From Geodermatophilus sabuli (lineage in GTDB: Bacteria; Actinomycetota; Actinomycetes; Mycobacteriales; Geodermatophilaceae): DNA of 64,000 nt. Position 1 is the first letter of the stretch, and every line of letters starts with the position of its first letter. The notes below the pieces were generated by a model that searched no databases, was not told the DNA's origin, and saw only the letters and a program-made list of their open reading frames with translations. The DNA lies in NCBI RefSeq assembly GCF_010686765.1, contig NZ_JAAGWF010000023.1, positions 1-64,000 on the forward strand, read 5' to 3'. The translations under genes and the position numbers were made by a program. Of this stretch, positions 8,846-16,717 are shown piece after piece.

Positions 8846-9170
8846 GGGAGGACGGCGTCCACGTGGCCGCCGTCCACGCGCAGCGCACCCCCGGTGGGCG
8901 CCGGCGGCAGTGGCGAGGCGAGGTACACGCACATGTCGGCGATCTCCTCCGGCTCGATCAGCCGCTGCAGCAGGCACTGCGGCCGGTGCCGGCGCATGAA
9001 CTCCCGCGGCGCCTCGTCCCAGGGCAGGTCGCCCCCGACCAGCGGGTGGACGAAGTCCTCGACGCGCCGGTGCCCGTCGGCCCGGCGATCGCGGAGTCGA
9101 CGGTGACGCCCGAGCCGGCGGCCTCTTGGGCGAAGCCGCGGGAGACGGCCGGCAAGGCGGTCGCTGTTCC
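8846..9170 (-). pseudogene. Frameshifted C-terminal remnant of a second SDR
   Basis: On the minus strand, SRGFAQEAAGSGVTVDSAIAGPTGT in one frame continues as RVEDFVHPLVGGDLPWDEAP, then LLQRLIEPEEIADMCVYLASPL and GGALRVDGGHVDAVLP in another. The shift falls near 9067-9073. This is the classical C-terminal third of an SDR, without the cofactor loop or YxxxK, and without a stop at the usual place. It fills the 380 bp between the intact SDR and the next TetR gene. Confidence 0.75.
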
Positions 9171-9181
9171 GGCCCGAGCGG

Positions 9182-9895
9182 TCAGGCCGGCGTGTACGCC
9201 GACAGGAACACCTCGACGCCGTCCCGGGCCAGTGCCTCGAGCTCAGCGGCCGGGGGCACGGCCGCCTCCCCCTCGAACATGACCCGGTCGAGCGTGGCGC
9301 CGACGACGAGGAACGCGAGGTGTTCGGCGGCCCGCCGGGGGTCGGGGACTCGCAGCAGCCCCCGGCCACCGAGGCCGGCGAGCGCGCCGGCCAGTGCGAC
9401 GATCACCCGCTCCGGTGCCCGGCGGTGGTACTCCCGGGCCAGGTCGGGGAAGCGTCCGGACTCGGCGCTGATCAGCCGCCGCAGCCGGACGACCTGGGGC
9501 CGGGTCACCGACGCCAGGTGCTCCCGGGCCAGGTCGTGCAGGGCTCCCGAGACGTCGTCGACATCGGCGAGGGCGGCCGCCAGTTCGGCGGCGAACCGCT
9601 CGGCCGTCGCGGTGACGCCCAGGACGATGTCGGTGAAGAGCCGCTCCTTGTCCGTGAAGTTGTTGTAGACGGTCCGCTTGGACACCGCCGCCCGCGCCGC
9701 GATGTCATCGACGCTGGTGTCGACGTAGCCCCGCTCCAGGAAGAGCCCGGTGGCGGCCTCGACGATCGCCGCCCGGCTGCGCAGGACGCGCGGGTCCTCC
9801 GTGCGGTCGCGATCGGGCGCGGCCGTGCCCCGTCCGGGCGTGCGCAGCGGCACGCGGACCAGGAGTTCGTCGTCCTGCGGCTCGACCGGGTCCAC
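9182..9895 (-). CDS. TetR-family transcriptional regulator
   Basis: 237 residues from GTG 9895. A 40-residue acidic/basic leader precedes a clear helix-turn-helix (GYVDTSVDDIAARAAVSKRT, then VYNNFTDKERLF). The C-terminal domain resembles the TetR_C group seen in AefR-like regulators. It diverges from a DUF998 membrane protein gene across about 80 bp that hold the palindrome at 9940-9960. It may also once have controlled the broken SDR just downstream. The ligand is unknown. Confidence 0.85.
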   Translation of the reverse strand: MDPVEPQDDELLVRVPLRTPGRGTAAPDRDRTEDPRVLRSRAAIVEAATGLFLERGYVDTSVDDIAARAAVSKRTVYNNFTDKERLFTDIVLGVTATAERFAAELAAALADVDDVSGALHDLAREHLASVTRPQVVRLRRLISAESGRFPDLAREYHRRAPERVIVALAGALAGLGGRGLLRVPDPRRAAEHLAFLVVGATLDRVMFEGEAAVPPAAELEALARDGVEVFLSAYTPA

Positions 9896-9939
9896 CGCGA
9901 TCCACTCCTCCGATGAGTTCCGCGACCCCTCGCCGTCTG

Positions 9940-9960
9940 GGTACTGTCCAGTGTAGTACC
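9940..9960. promoter_or_regulatory. Palindromic operator GGTACT-N9-AGTACC
   Basis: Perfect 6-bp arms (9940-9945 and 9955-9960) in the divergent intergenic region, 16 bp before the GTG of the DUF998 gene. Probable binding site of the flanking TetR protein. Confidence 0.6.
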
Positions 9961-9976
9961 GAAGAGAGGGAGTTCC

Positions 9977-10690
9977 GTGACCAGCAGCACGACGAACGAC
10001 GTCCCCACCGCCTCGACCAGGGCACAGGAGTGCTTCGACCGTCCCGCCGCCGTGACCCGGTCGCTGCTGGGCTACGGCCCCCTGGCGGGTGCGGTCTACC
10101 TGACCTCCGGTCTCATCCAGGCGCAGACCCGCGACGGATTCGACCTCACCCGCCACGACCTGAGCCTGCTCGCGAACGGCCCGCTCGGCTGGATCCAGAT
10201 CACCACCCTGGTCGTCGCCGGCCTGATGACCGTCGCCGCGGCCGTCGGGATGCGCCGCGCCCTGGACGACGGCCTCGCGGGGACGTGGGGACCGGGGCTG
10301 CTGGCCGGGTACGGGCTCGCACTCGTCGTCGCGGGGGTCTTCGTCGCGGACCCGATGGCCGGGTTCCCCCTCGGGACGCCCGACGGGCCGCCCAGCGAAC
10401 CCAGCCTCTCCGGACTGCTGCACATGGCGGCCGGTGGCGTCGGGTTCGCCTGCCTGGTGGCCACCACGTTCGTCGTCGCACGGCGCTTCGCGCGTGAGCG
10501 TCGCGCCGGGTGGGCGTGGGCCTCACGGGCGGTCGGGCTGGTCGTCCTGGGCGGCTTCCTCGGTGTCGCCACCGGATGGACGTCGTCGTGGGCGGTCCTG
10601 GGCCTGTGGGTCGGTGTGGTCGCCGGGTGGGCGTGGATCGCCGCCGTCGCGGTGCTGCTCTACCGGCGCACGCCGCACCCGCGCAGCTGA
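9977..10690 (+). CDS. DUF998 multi-pass membrane protein
   Basis: 237 residues from a GTG preceded by a weak GAGGGAG site. Several hydrophobic spans are visible (LLGYGPLAGAVYLTSGLI, TTLVVAGLMTVAAAVGM, LLAGYGLALVVAGVFV, VVLGGFLGVATG and the C-terminal AWIAAVAVLLY), with the conserved loop RHDLSLLANGPLGWIQ. This layout is typical of DUF998 integral membrane proteins of unknown function. It is under apparent control of the divergent TetR regulator, which hints at a stress- or ligand-induced role. Confidence 0.8.
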   Translation: MTSSTTNDVPTASTRAQECFDRPAAVTRSLLGYGPLAGAVYLTSGLIQAQTRDGFDLTRHDLSLLANGPLGWIQITTLVVAGLMTVAAAVGMRRALDDGLAGTWGPGLLAGYGLALVVAGVFVADPMAGFPLGTPDGPPSEPSLSGLLHMAAGGVGFACLVATTFVVARRFARERRAGWAWASRAVGLVVLGGFLGVATGWTSSWAVLGLWVGVVAGWAWIAAVAVLLYRRTPHPRS

Positions 10691-10709
10691 GGGCCCCCGG
10701 GCCGGACGG

Positions 10710-11258
10710 TCAGTCCCGCACGGCGAGGTGCTCCGGCGGAACGGCGCCGACGAGCCACACGCCGTTCGCCGAGCGGGCGAAGGGCACGCCGGCTGCCGCC
10801 ATGGCCGCCGCATCGACCCGCAGGACGACGGGCCGGCCGCGCCGGGCACCGACGCGACGGGCGGTGTCGACGTCCGCGCTCAGGTGCACCGCGTGCCGGC
10901 GCCCCGGACGCAGCCCCTCGGCCAGGATCGCCGGCAGGAAGCGCTCGACCGTGCCGTGGAACAGCTCGGCCGGCGGCGCCTCCGGCGGGTAGCCGAGGTC
11001 GACGGCGACGCTGTGCCCCTGGCTGGCGCGGATCCGGGTACCGGTGCCGTCGACGGCGAAGCGGCGCTGGTCGTTGGTCGCGACGACGTGGTCGAGCTCG
11101 GCGCGGGAGACGCCGAGGGCCAGGAGCAGGTCGTCGACGTCCACCCAGCCGGCGGCGTCGAGGGTCAGCCCCGCACTCGCCGGGGCGTGCCGCAGCAGGT
11201 AGGCCATCCGCTTGCTCAACCGGACGACGTCCCCGCGGTCCCGCCCCGTCCTCGCCAT
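10710..11258 (-). CDS. kptA: RNA 2'-phosphotransferase (Tpt1/KptA)
   Basis: 182 residues with family motifs in order: [48 protein letters not shown] and [14 protein letters not shown]. The enzyme transfers an internal 2'-phosphate from RNA to NAD+, giving ADP-ribose 1"-2" cyclic phosphate. In yeast this finishes tRNA splicing; the bacterial role is unsettled. Key Arg, His and Arg residues of the active site look intact. The gene stands alone, ending 19 bp after the convergent DUF998 gene. Confidence 0.92.
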   Translation of the reverse strand: MARTGRDRGDVVRLSKRMAYLLRHAPASAGLTLDAAGWVDVDDLLLALGVSRAELDHVVATNDQRRFAVDGTGTRIRASQGHSVAVDLGYPPEAPPAELFHGTVERFLPAILAEGLRPGRRHAVHLSADVDTARRVGARRGRPVVLRVDAAAMAAAGVPFARSANGVWLVGAVPPEHLAVRD

Positions 11259-11372
11259 CGCCGTCCATGGTCCGGCATCCGGGCCGGAGGACGGGCGCAG
11301 GCGGCGGACGGTTGGATGGGACCGGCACCCAGGAGCCCGCCCGGGCCGCCGCCGTCCCCGAGGAGCACGCGC

Positions 11373-12134
11373 ATGACCGCCACCCTGTCCGCCGTCGAGG
11401 ACGGTCCCGCCGACGCGCCCGTCCTCGTGCTCGGCCCGTCACTCGGCACCACCACCGGCCTCTTCGACGCCCAGGCCGCCGAGTTCGCCCGCACCCACCG
11501 GGTCATCCGCTACGACCTGCGCGGGCACGGCGGCTCGGAGGTGGTCCCCGGCTCGTGCACGATCGCCGACCTCGCCGGCGACGTCGTCGCGCTGCTGGAC
11601 CGGCTGGGGGTCGACCGGTTCTCCTACGTCGGGGTGTCCATCGGCGGGGCGATCGGCCAGCAGCTGGCGCTCACCGTGCCCGACCGGCTGGAGAAGCTGG
11701 CGATCATCGCCTCGGCCGCCCAGTTCGCCGATCCGCCCTCGTGGGCGGCGCGCGCCCAGCAGGTGCGCGAGCAGGGCACCGAGCCGCTGGTCGCCTCCCG
11801 CACCGGCACCTGGTTCACCGCGGCCTGGGCGGAGCGGGACCCGTCCGGCGCCCACCGACTGCTGCAGATGCTGCGCGACACCCCCACCGAGGGCTACGCC
11901 GCCTGCTGCGAGGCGATCGGGGCGTTCGACGTCCGCGCCCGACTCGGCGAGATCAGCGCACCCACGCTGGTCATCGCGGGCGCCGAGGACCCGGCGACGC
12001 CGCCGGACACGGTGCGGGTAATCGCCGACGGGATCCCCGGCGCCCACTTCATGGTCGTGTCCGGGGCGGCGCACCTGCCCAACGCGACGGACCCGGAGAC
12101 GGTGAACGCGATGCTCCGCGGCCACCTGGGCTGA
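11373..12134 (+). CDS. Alpha/beta hydrolase (3-oxoadipate enol-lactonase-like)
   Basis: 253 residues from ATG 11373, preceded by GAGGAG. The nucleophile elbow is GVSIGGAIG, the acid residue lies in PTLVIAGAEDPATPP, and the catalytic His in SGAAHLPNAT. The oxyanion region LGPSLGTTTGLF and YDLRGHGGS resemble PcaD, which hydrolyses 3-oxoadipate enol-lactone in the protocatechuate route. No other pca gene is nearby, so the substrate is uncertain. It is convergent with rpsD, with the stop codons one base apart. Confidence 0.8.
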   Translation: MTATLSAVEDGPADAPVLVLGPSLGTTTGLFDAQAAEFARTHRVIRYDLRGHGGSEVVPGSCTIADLAGDVVALLDRLGVDRFSYVGVSIGGAIGQQLALTVPDRLEKLAIIASAAQFADPPSWAARAQQVREQGTEPLVASRTGTWFTAAWAERDPSGAHRLLQMLRDTPTEGYAACCEAIGAFDVRARLGEISAPTLVIAGAEDPATPPDTVRVIADGIPGAHFMVVSGAAHLPNATDPETVNAMLRGHLG

Positions 12135-12135
12135 C

Positions 12136-12738
12136 TCAGCGGGAGTAGTACTCCACGACCAGCTGCTCCTCGCAGACCACGGGGACCTCACCGCGGCCCG
12201 GCGTCCGCTCGACGCGCGCCACGAGGTCGGCCAGCCGCACCTCGAGGTACGTCGGCGCCTCGGCGTGCGCACCGGACGCGGCGACGAGGAACGGCTCCTT
12301 CCTCTTCGACTTCTCGGCGACCTCGATGAAGTCGCCGGGCTGGAGCCGGTAGGACGGCCGGTCGACCCGCTTGCCGTTGACCAGCACGTGCTGGTGGGTG
12401 ACGAACTGACGGGCCTGGTAGATGGTCCGCGCGAACCCGGCACGCAGGACGGTGGCGTCCAGCCGCGACTCGAGGTCCTGGATGAGCGCCTCGCCGGTCT
12501 TGCCGCCCGAGCGCTTCGCCCGGTCGAAGGCCGCCCGGAGCTGGGTCTCGCTGACGTCGTACTGCGCGCGCAGCCGCTGCTTCTCCTTGAGCCGGGTCGA
12601 GTAGTCGCTGTCCTTGCGGCGCTTGCGGCCGTGCTCGCCCGGCGGGTAGGGCCGGCGCTCGAAGTACTGGACGCACTTGGGCGTCAGCGGGATGCCCAGC
12701 GCGCGGCTGAGCCGGACCTTGGGTCGCGGGGTGTTCAC
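12136..12738 (-). CDS. rpsD: 30S ribosomal protein S4 paralogue lacking the zinc-binding cysteines
   Basis: 200 residues from GTG 12738. The S4 hallmarks are present: YPPGEHG, KEKQRLRAQYDVSE, the S4 RNA-binding domain (LDATVLRAGFARTIYQARQFVTHQHVLVNGKRVD) and the final VCEEQLVVEYYSR. The N-terminus has a single Cys (PKCVQYFERR) instead of the four-Cys motif of zinc-binding S4. It stands alone rather than in an rpsM-rpsK-rpsD-rpoA operon, as does a similar S4 in Streptomyces. A second, operon-borne copy probably exists elsewhere (inference). An iron-box-like sequence lies 13 bp upstream. Confidence 0.92.
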   Translation of the reverse strand: MNTPRPKVRLSRALGIPLTPKCVQYFERRPYPPGEHGRKRRKDSDYSTRLKEKQRLRAQYDVSETQLRAAFDRAKRSGGKTGEALIQDLESRLDATVLRAGFARTIYQARQFVTHQHVLVNGKRVDRPSYRLQPGDFIEVAEKSKRKEPFLVAASGAHAEAPTYLEVRLADLVARVERTPGRGEVPVVCEEQLVVEYYSR

Positions 12739-12751
12739 GGGGACCTCCTGG

Positions 12752-12770
12752 TTTGGTTAGGCTCACCTTA
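12752..12770. promoter_or_regulatory. DtxR/IdeR-type iron box
   Basis: TTTGGTTAGGCTCACCTTA matches 17 of 19 positions of the actinobacterial iron box TTAGGTTAGGCTCACCTAA (established consensus for DtxR/IdeR/DmdR). It lies between the divergent S4 gene (start 12738) and DUF2470 gene (start 12810) and could repress either or both when Fe2+ is plentiful. Confidence 0.75.
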
Positions 12771-12809
12771 CTGCGCCATCACCACCCGCCGTCGACCCCG
12801 AGGGACGCC

Positions 12810-13565
12810 ATGACCACCGGTCGCCCGACCTCGCCACTCGTCCGCCGACCGGCGGGCCCGACCGCCGCCGAGCGGGCGCGGACGGTGGCCACCCGACCTG
12901 CCGTCTCGGTCTGCGCCCTGGGTCTGGGCACCAGCCGGCTGCAGGCGGCCGCCACCACGGACGCCGGGCAGGTGCTGGTCGTCGTCCCGCGGTCCGGCGG
13001 GCTGGCCGACGCGGTGCGCCGCGCCCCGCAGGGTGACCTGCCCGCCCGCGTGACGGTGACGTCCCGCTCCCCGCTGCCCCTGCGCAACCCGCTGCGGGCC
13101 CGCCTCGAGCTGGCCGGCTGGCTGGTCCCCGTACCGGCCGAGGACGAGGGGGACCTGGTGCTCGACTTCGCCGCGGCCCGGCCCACCGACGTCCTCCTCG
13201 ACGTCGGGCTCACCGCCACGCTGCTGCGCCTGGACGTCGCCGAGGTGCTGCTGCACGAAGGCGGCGCCTGCACCGAGATCACGCCGGAGGACTACGCCGC
13301 CGCGGCGCCGGACCCGGTGGGCGTGGCCGAGGAGGAGCTCTTCGCCGGCTCCGCGGACCCGCTGGCGCAGCTGTGCGGCCGGGTGCGCGCGTGGACCGGC
13401 GACGACGCCGTGCACCTGCTGGGCGCGGACCGCTACGGCGTCCTCTTCCGCGTGGAGCACCGGCGCGGGTGCTACGACCTGCGGACGCCGTTCGCCGCTC
13501 CGCTCCCGGGCGCGAGCGCCTTCCCCGCCGCCGTCCGCGCGCTGCTGGCCTGCGCCCGGGCCTGA
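12810..13565 (+). CDS. DUF2470 / haem-utilisation (HugZ-like) protein
   Basis: 251 residues. The N-terminal part (VVVPRSGGLADAVRRAP, RVTVTSRSPLPLRNPLRARL) resembles the split-barrel fold of pyridoxamine oxidase-like proteins. The C-terminal about 80 residues (DAVHLLGADRYGVLFRVEH, then a Phe/Leu-rich end) are a DUF2470 domain. This pairing occurs in HugZ-type haem-degrading proteins and in iron-regulated actinobacterial proteins. The iron box 40 bp upstream supports a role in haem or siderophore iron acquisition. ATG 12810 is chosen because an upstream start at 12753 would place the iron box inside the gene. Confidence 0.75.
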   Translation: MTTGRPTSPLVRRPAGPTAAERARTVATRPAVSVCALGLGTSRLQAAATTDAGQVLVVVPRSGGLADAVRRAPQGDLPARVTVTSRSPLPLRNPLRARLELAGWLVPVPAEDEGDLVLDFAAARPTDVLLDVGLTATLLRLDVAEVLLHEGGACTEITPEDYAAAAPDPVGVAEEELFAGSADPLAQLCGRVRAWTGDDAVHLLGADRYGVLFRVEHRRGCYDLRTPFAAPLPGASAFPAAVRALLACARA

Positions 13566-13599
13566 CCTCCGCCGTCCGCCGTCCGCCGTCCGCCGTCCG

Positions 13600-15006
13600 T
13601 CAGGCGGTGCGGGCCTCCTCCGCGAGCGCCCGCAGCGCCTGCTCGAAGCACTCCTGCGGCGGCTGCACCAGCCCGGCGCCCACCTGCCCGGTGCCGGCGA
13701 CGCGCCCGGCCATGCCCGTGTTGATCTGCGGCAGCCAGCCGGTGCGGGCCACCTGCAGGACGTCGATCCCGGTCGGGGAGCCGCGGAAACCCATGATCGG
13801 GATCGCCATCGCCGGGTTCTCGGCGAGGGTCAGCTGGTACATCCGCTCGGTGGTGGCCAGCGCGTCGGGCACGGTGCCGCCGACGAACCGGACGATCGCC
13901 GGCGCGGCCGCCATGGCGAACCCGCCCACGCCGTAGGTCTCCATGATCGCGGAGTCGCCGATGTCGGGGTTGGCGTCCTCCGGGCCGTAGTCGCCGAGGA
14001 AGAGGCCGACCGGCGTCTGCGCGGGCCCGGTGAACCAGCGGTCGCCGGTGCCGGCGGTCTGGATGCCGAACTCGGTGCCGTTGCGTGACATCACCGTGAG
14101 CATCGTCGACCCGGGGATCCCGCGGGCGGCGTCCAGCGCGAGCTTGGCCGTCGGCATGCCGAGGTTGAGGTAGAAGTGCTCGTTGCCGCCGATGAAGGCC
14201 AGCACGCGCGCGATGTCGGACGACGGCGCGTCGACCGCCACGATGGCCGGGGACAGCTCGCGCAGGGTCATCAGCGAGCCCGCGCGGTTGCGGTTGTGCC
14301 CCTCGTCGCCCATCTGCAGCATCTGCGCGAGGACGGCCTTGACGTCCAGCGGCTCGGCCATCGACCGGACCGCCTCCCGCAGCACCGGCCCCAGGACGTC
14401 GCGCATCCAGCGCAGCCGGGTGAGCACCTCGTCGTCGTAGGCGCCCATCCGCAGGACCTTGCCCAGGCCCTCGTTGAGGTTGCAGTACGCCCGGCCGCCG
14501 AAGACCGGGTCCGACAGGCACCACATCCACATCGACGGGCTGGTCACGCCGGCCATCGGGCCCACGGTGCGGTGGTGGTGGCAGGGGTCGAGGGTGACCG
14601 CGCCGGAGGCGAGCAGCTGCTCGGCGTCCTCCACCGTCGGAGCCCACTCCTCGAACAGCACGGCGCCGAGGAGCGCGCCGCGCATCGGGCCCGAGGCCGT
14701 CTCCCAGGTCAGCGGCGGGCCGGAGTGCAGCAGCGTGCGGTCGGGCAGGTCGAGCACCTCGCGCGCCGGCCGGACGTCGACCAGCTGGGATCCGGCGGCC
14801 ATGAGCCGCTCCACCGCGGTCCGGTTGGCCGCGGCCCGGCGCGGGTCGAGCGCGAGGGCGGCGAGGTCCGCGGCGTCCCCGAAGGCCGGCGGTCGCCACT
14901 CGACGTCGGCCACCGTGGCGCCCTGGGCGCGCAGCGCGTCGGAGAAGACGTCGACCCCGGCGGCGACGACGGCCGGCGGCGCGGACAGCAGGTCGGCGAG
15001 CGTCAT
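13600..15006 (-). CDS. DUF1116 family protein (YlbE-like; probable carbamoyltransferase component)
   Basis: 468 residues. Conserved segments include DPCHHHRTVGPMAGVTSPSM, QMGDEGHNRNRAGS, FIGGNEHFYLNLGM, VMSRNGTEFGIQ and NPAMAIPIMGFRGSPTGID. E. coli YlbE is of this family and, with FdrA and the DUF2877 protein YlbF, has been linked to oxamate carbamoyltransferase (oxalurate + Pi to oxamate + carbamoyl phosphate). Here ATG 15006 overlaps the fdrA stop (ATGA), so the two are coupled and probably form a complex. No DUF2877 gene is in the window. Annotating it strictly as oxamate carbamoyltransferase would be unsafe because the context points to pyrimidine rather than allantoin breakdown. Confidence 0.82.
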   Translation of the reverse strand: MTLADLLSAPPAVVAAGVDVFSDALRAQGATVADVEWRPPAFGDAADLAALALDPRRAAANRTAVERLMAAGSQLVDVRPAREVLDLPDRTLLHSGPPLTWETASGPMRGALLGAVLFEEWAPTVEDAEQLLASGAVTLDPCHHHRTVGPMAGVTSPSMWMWCLSDPVFGGRAYCNLNEGLGKVLRMGAYDDEVLTRLRWMRDVLGPVLREAVRSMAEPLDVKAVLAQMLQMGDEGHNRNRAGSLMTLRELSPAIVAVDAPSSDIARVLAFIGGNEHFYLNLGMPTAKLALDAARGIPGSTMLTVMSRNGTEFGIQTAGTGDRWFTGPAQTPVGLFLGDYGPEDANPDIGDSAIMETYGVGGFAMAAAPAIVRFVGGTVPDALATTERMYQLTLAENPAMAIPIMGFRGSPTGIDVLQVARTGWLPQINTGMAGRVAGTGQVGAGLVQPPQECFEQALRALAEEARTA

Positions 15007-16502
15007 GCGGAGGCTCCCAGCAGGTCGAGGGCGTGGCGGGTGGCCGCGGCGTTGGAGGCGAAGACGGCGGCACCGGCGCCGGCCAGGGCGTCGGCCTGCC
15101 GGCTCCATCCCTGCGGGTCGCCCTCCGTGCCGATCAGGGCGACGACGACCGGCAGGCTGCCGCTGCGCCGGGCCGCGGTGAGGGCGGGCACGAGCGAGTG
15201 CGCCGGATCGGGGTCCGCGCCGTGACCGAGGACGACGTCGAGGAGCAGCACCGCGGGCTCGCGCCGGGCTGCGAGGTCGCTGATCGCCTCCAGGCGGAGG
15301 GTCGGGTCGATCATCGGGTGGGCGCGGCCGACGGTCAGCGCGTCGTCCCCGAAGTCGATGACGACGTGTCCCGGGGCGGACAGGCCCTGGGCGGGTGGGT
15401 CGAGAGCGAGGTCCAGCTCGGGCCGGAGCGGGGTGTTGGAGCGGATGTCGCCGAGCGCCGGGGCGGCGATGAGCATCGCCTCGTCGGCGAGCGTGCCGCC
15501 GGAGAAGAAGCCCTTGAGGACGGCACCGGGCGCGGCGGTGCCGTCGCCCGGCCGGGCGGGCCAGGCGGGGACGTCGACGCCCAGGTCGGCGAGCAGCGCC
15601 TCGACCGCGGCGGTGAGGTCGGGGGTCTCCGGCGACAGGGCGGCCGAGCGCACCGGGACGGCGAGCTCGGCCGCGAACGACGACACCGTGGCGGCGACCG
15701 ACGGGGCGGGCGGCTTGGAGACCAGCAGCACCCGCTCCGTGGCCGGGTCGGCGTCCAGGGCCGCGAGCGCGTCGAGCGTGGCCAGCCCGCCGACCGCCTC
15801 GGACAGGTCGCGGCCGCCGACGCCGAGCACGTGCGAGACCCCGACACCGGCCATGTCGAGCAGGCAGGAGACCTGCTGGGCGCCGGTCCCGGATGCCGCG
15901 ACCAGCCCCACGGGGCCCGGCCGGACCACGTTGGCGAAGCCCAGCGCGACACCGGAGACGATCGCCGTCCCGCAGTCGGGGCCCATGACCAGCACGCCGG
16001 CGTCGTGCGCGGCCCGCTTGAGCGCGACCTCCTGCTCGACCGGGACCCCGTCGGAGAAGACCAGCACACTGCGGCCGGCGGCGATCGCGTCGGCGGCCTC
16101 CGCGACCGCGTACTGCCCCGGCACGCTGACGATCGCCAGGACCGACCCGCCGACCGGCGCGGCGTCGAGCCCGGCCCCGATGGTGCGCGGCGGGATGGCG
16201 TCGGTCGTCGTCCCGGTGCGCTCGCGGGCGGCGAGGGCCGCGTCGACGGCGTCGACCGCATCGGCCAGGACGTCGTCGTCCACGGCCGTGACCCCGATGA
16301 GCAACTGGTCGGGCGAGGCCGGGGTGTCGGGCGCCAGCCCCATGCCCGCGGCCAGCTCCAGGTTGAGCGGTGTGGCCATCGCGACGAGGACGGCGGAGAC
16401 CCCGTCACGGGCTCCGACGTCCCGGCTGACCTGCATCAACTTGACCGAGTCGCCGTAGACGCCGCTGCGGAGGGAGACGTGCCGGGAGGGACTGTCGCTC
16501 AC
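15003..16502 (-). CDS. fdrA: FdrA family protein (succinyl-CoA synthetase-like carbamoyltransferase component)
   Basis: 499 residues from GTG 16502. The FdrA opening (LRSGVYGDSVKLMQVSRDV) is clear. It is followed by a Rossmann-like region (VLVFSDGVPVEQEVALKRAA, VMGPDCGTAIVSGVALGFAN, GLVAASGTGAQQVSCLLD, GVGGRDLSEAVGG) related to succinyl-CoA synthetase alpha chains, and a C-terminal domain (FSGGTLADEAM, GHVVIDFGDDALTVGRAHPMID). FdrA homologues act with DUF1116 proteins in phosphorolysis of ureido acids to carbamoyl phosphate. Operator copy B lies 23 bp upstream, and a TAGCGT -10 (minus strand, 16516-16511) sits 8 nt before the GTG, suggesting a leaderless transcript. It diverges from the permease/hydroxylase operon. 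Confidence 0.87.
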   Translation of the reverse strand: MSDSPSRHVSLRSGVYGDSVKLMQVSRDVGARDGVSAVLVAMATPLNLELAAGMGLAPDTPASPDQLLIGVTAVDDDVLADAVDAVDAALAARERTGTTTDAIPPRTIGAGLDAAPVGGSVLAIVSVPGQYAVAEAADAIAAGRSVLVFSDGVPVEQEVALKRAAHDAGVLVMGPDCGTAIVSGVALGFANVVRPGPVGLVAASGTGAQQVSCLLDMAGVGVSHVLGVGGRDLSEAVGGLATLDALAALDADPATERVLLVSKPPAPSVAATVSSFAAELAVPVRSAALSPETPDLTAAVEALLADLGVDVPAWPARPGDGTAAPGAVLKGFFSGGTLADEAMLIAAPALGDIRSNTPLRPELDLALDPPAQGLSAPGHVVIDFGDDALTVGRAHPMIDPTLRLEAISDLAARREPAVLLLDVVLGHGADPDPAHSLVPALTAARRSGSLPVVVALIGTEGDPQGWSRQADALAGAGAAVFASNAAATRHALDLLGASA

Positions 16503-16524
16503 CTGCCGGGACGCTACCGGAGCA

Positions 16525-16546
16525 ATCGTCTTAGCGGTGAGACACC
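16525..16546 (-). promoter_or_regulatory. Regulon operator, copy B (upstream of fdrA)
   Basis: On the minus strand GGTGTC-TCACCGCTAA-GACGAT; the core (plus coordinates 16531-16540) is identical to copy A. It overlaps the expected -35 of the fdrA promoter, mirroring copy A at arcC. Confidence 0.6.
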
Positions 16547-16597
16547 TCGGACGGAGGCGGCACGGACGGCGGGGAAGGCGGCACCCACCTGCAATAA

Positions 16598-16620
16598 CGA
16601 TTTAGCACTGAGGTACTTCC
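16598..16620 (-). promoter_or_regulatory. Regulon operator, copy C (upstream of permease / Mo-hydroxylase operon)
   Basis: On the minus strand AAGTACC-TCAGTGCTAA-ATCG; core 16602-16611. It lies 106 bp before the permease ATG, and its core centre is 71 bp from copy B in the same divergent region. No clear promoter elements were found between it and the permease gene. Confidence 0.55.
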
Positions 16621-16717
16621 GCCGTCACCTGGTGCGTGACACATTGACGCCTCTCTGGTGCCGGCAACCTCCGTTGACCGGGTGGGCCAGCTCGTGGTGC
16701 ACGTCGAGGAGGCACTC

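Noticed and set aside
12753-12809. Upstream start for the DUF2470 protein
   Set aside because: It would place the iron box in the coding sequence; ATG 12810 fits the conserved start and promoter.
13600-16502. Straight annotation of FdrA/DUF1116 as oxamate carbamoyltransferase of allantoin breakdown
   Set aside because: No allantoinase, allantoate or ureidoglycolate genes are present, and the operator partners point to pyrimidines; only the chemistry type is carried over.
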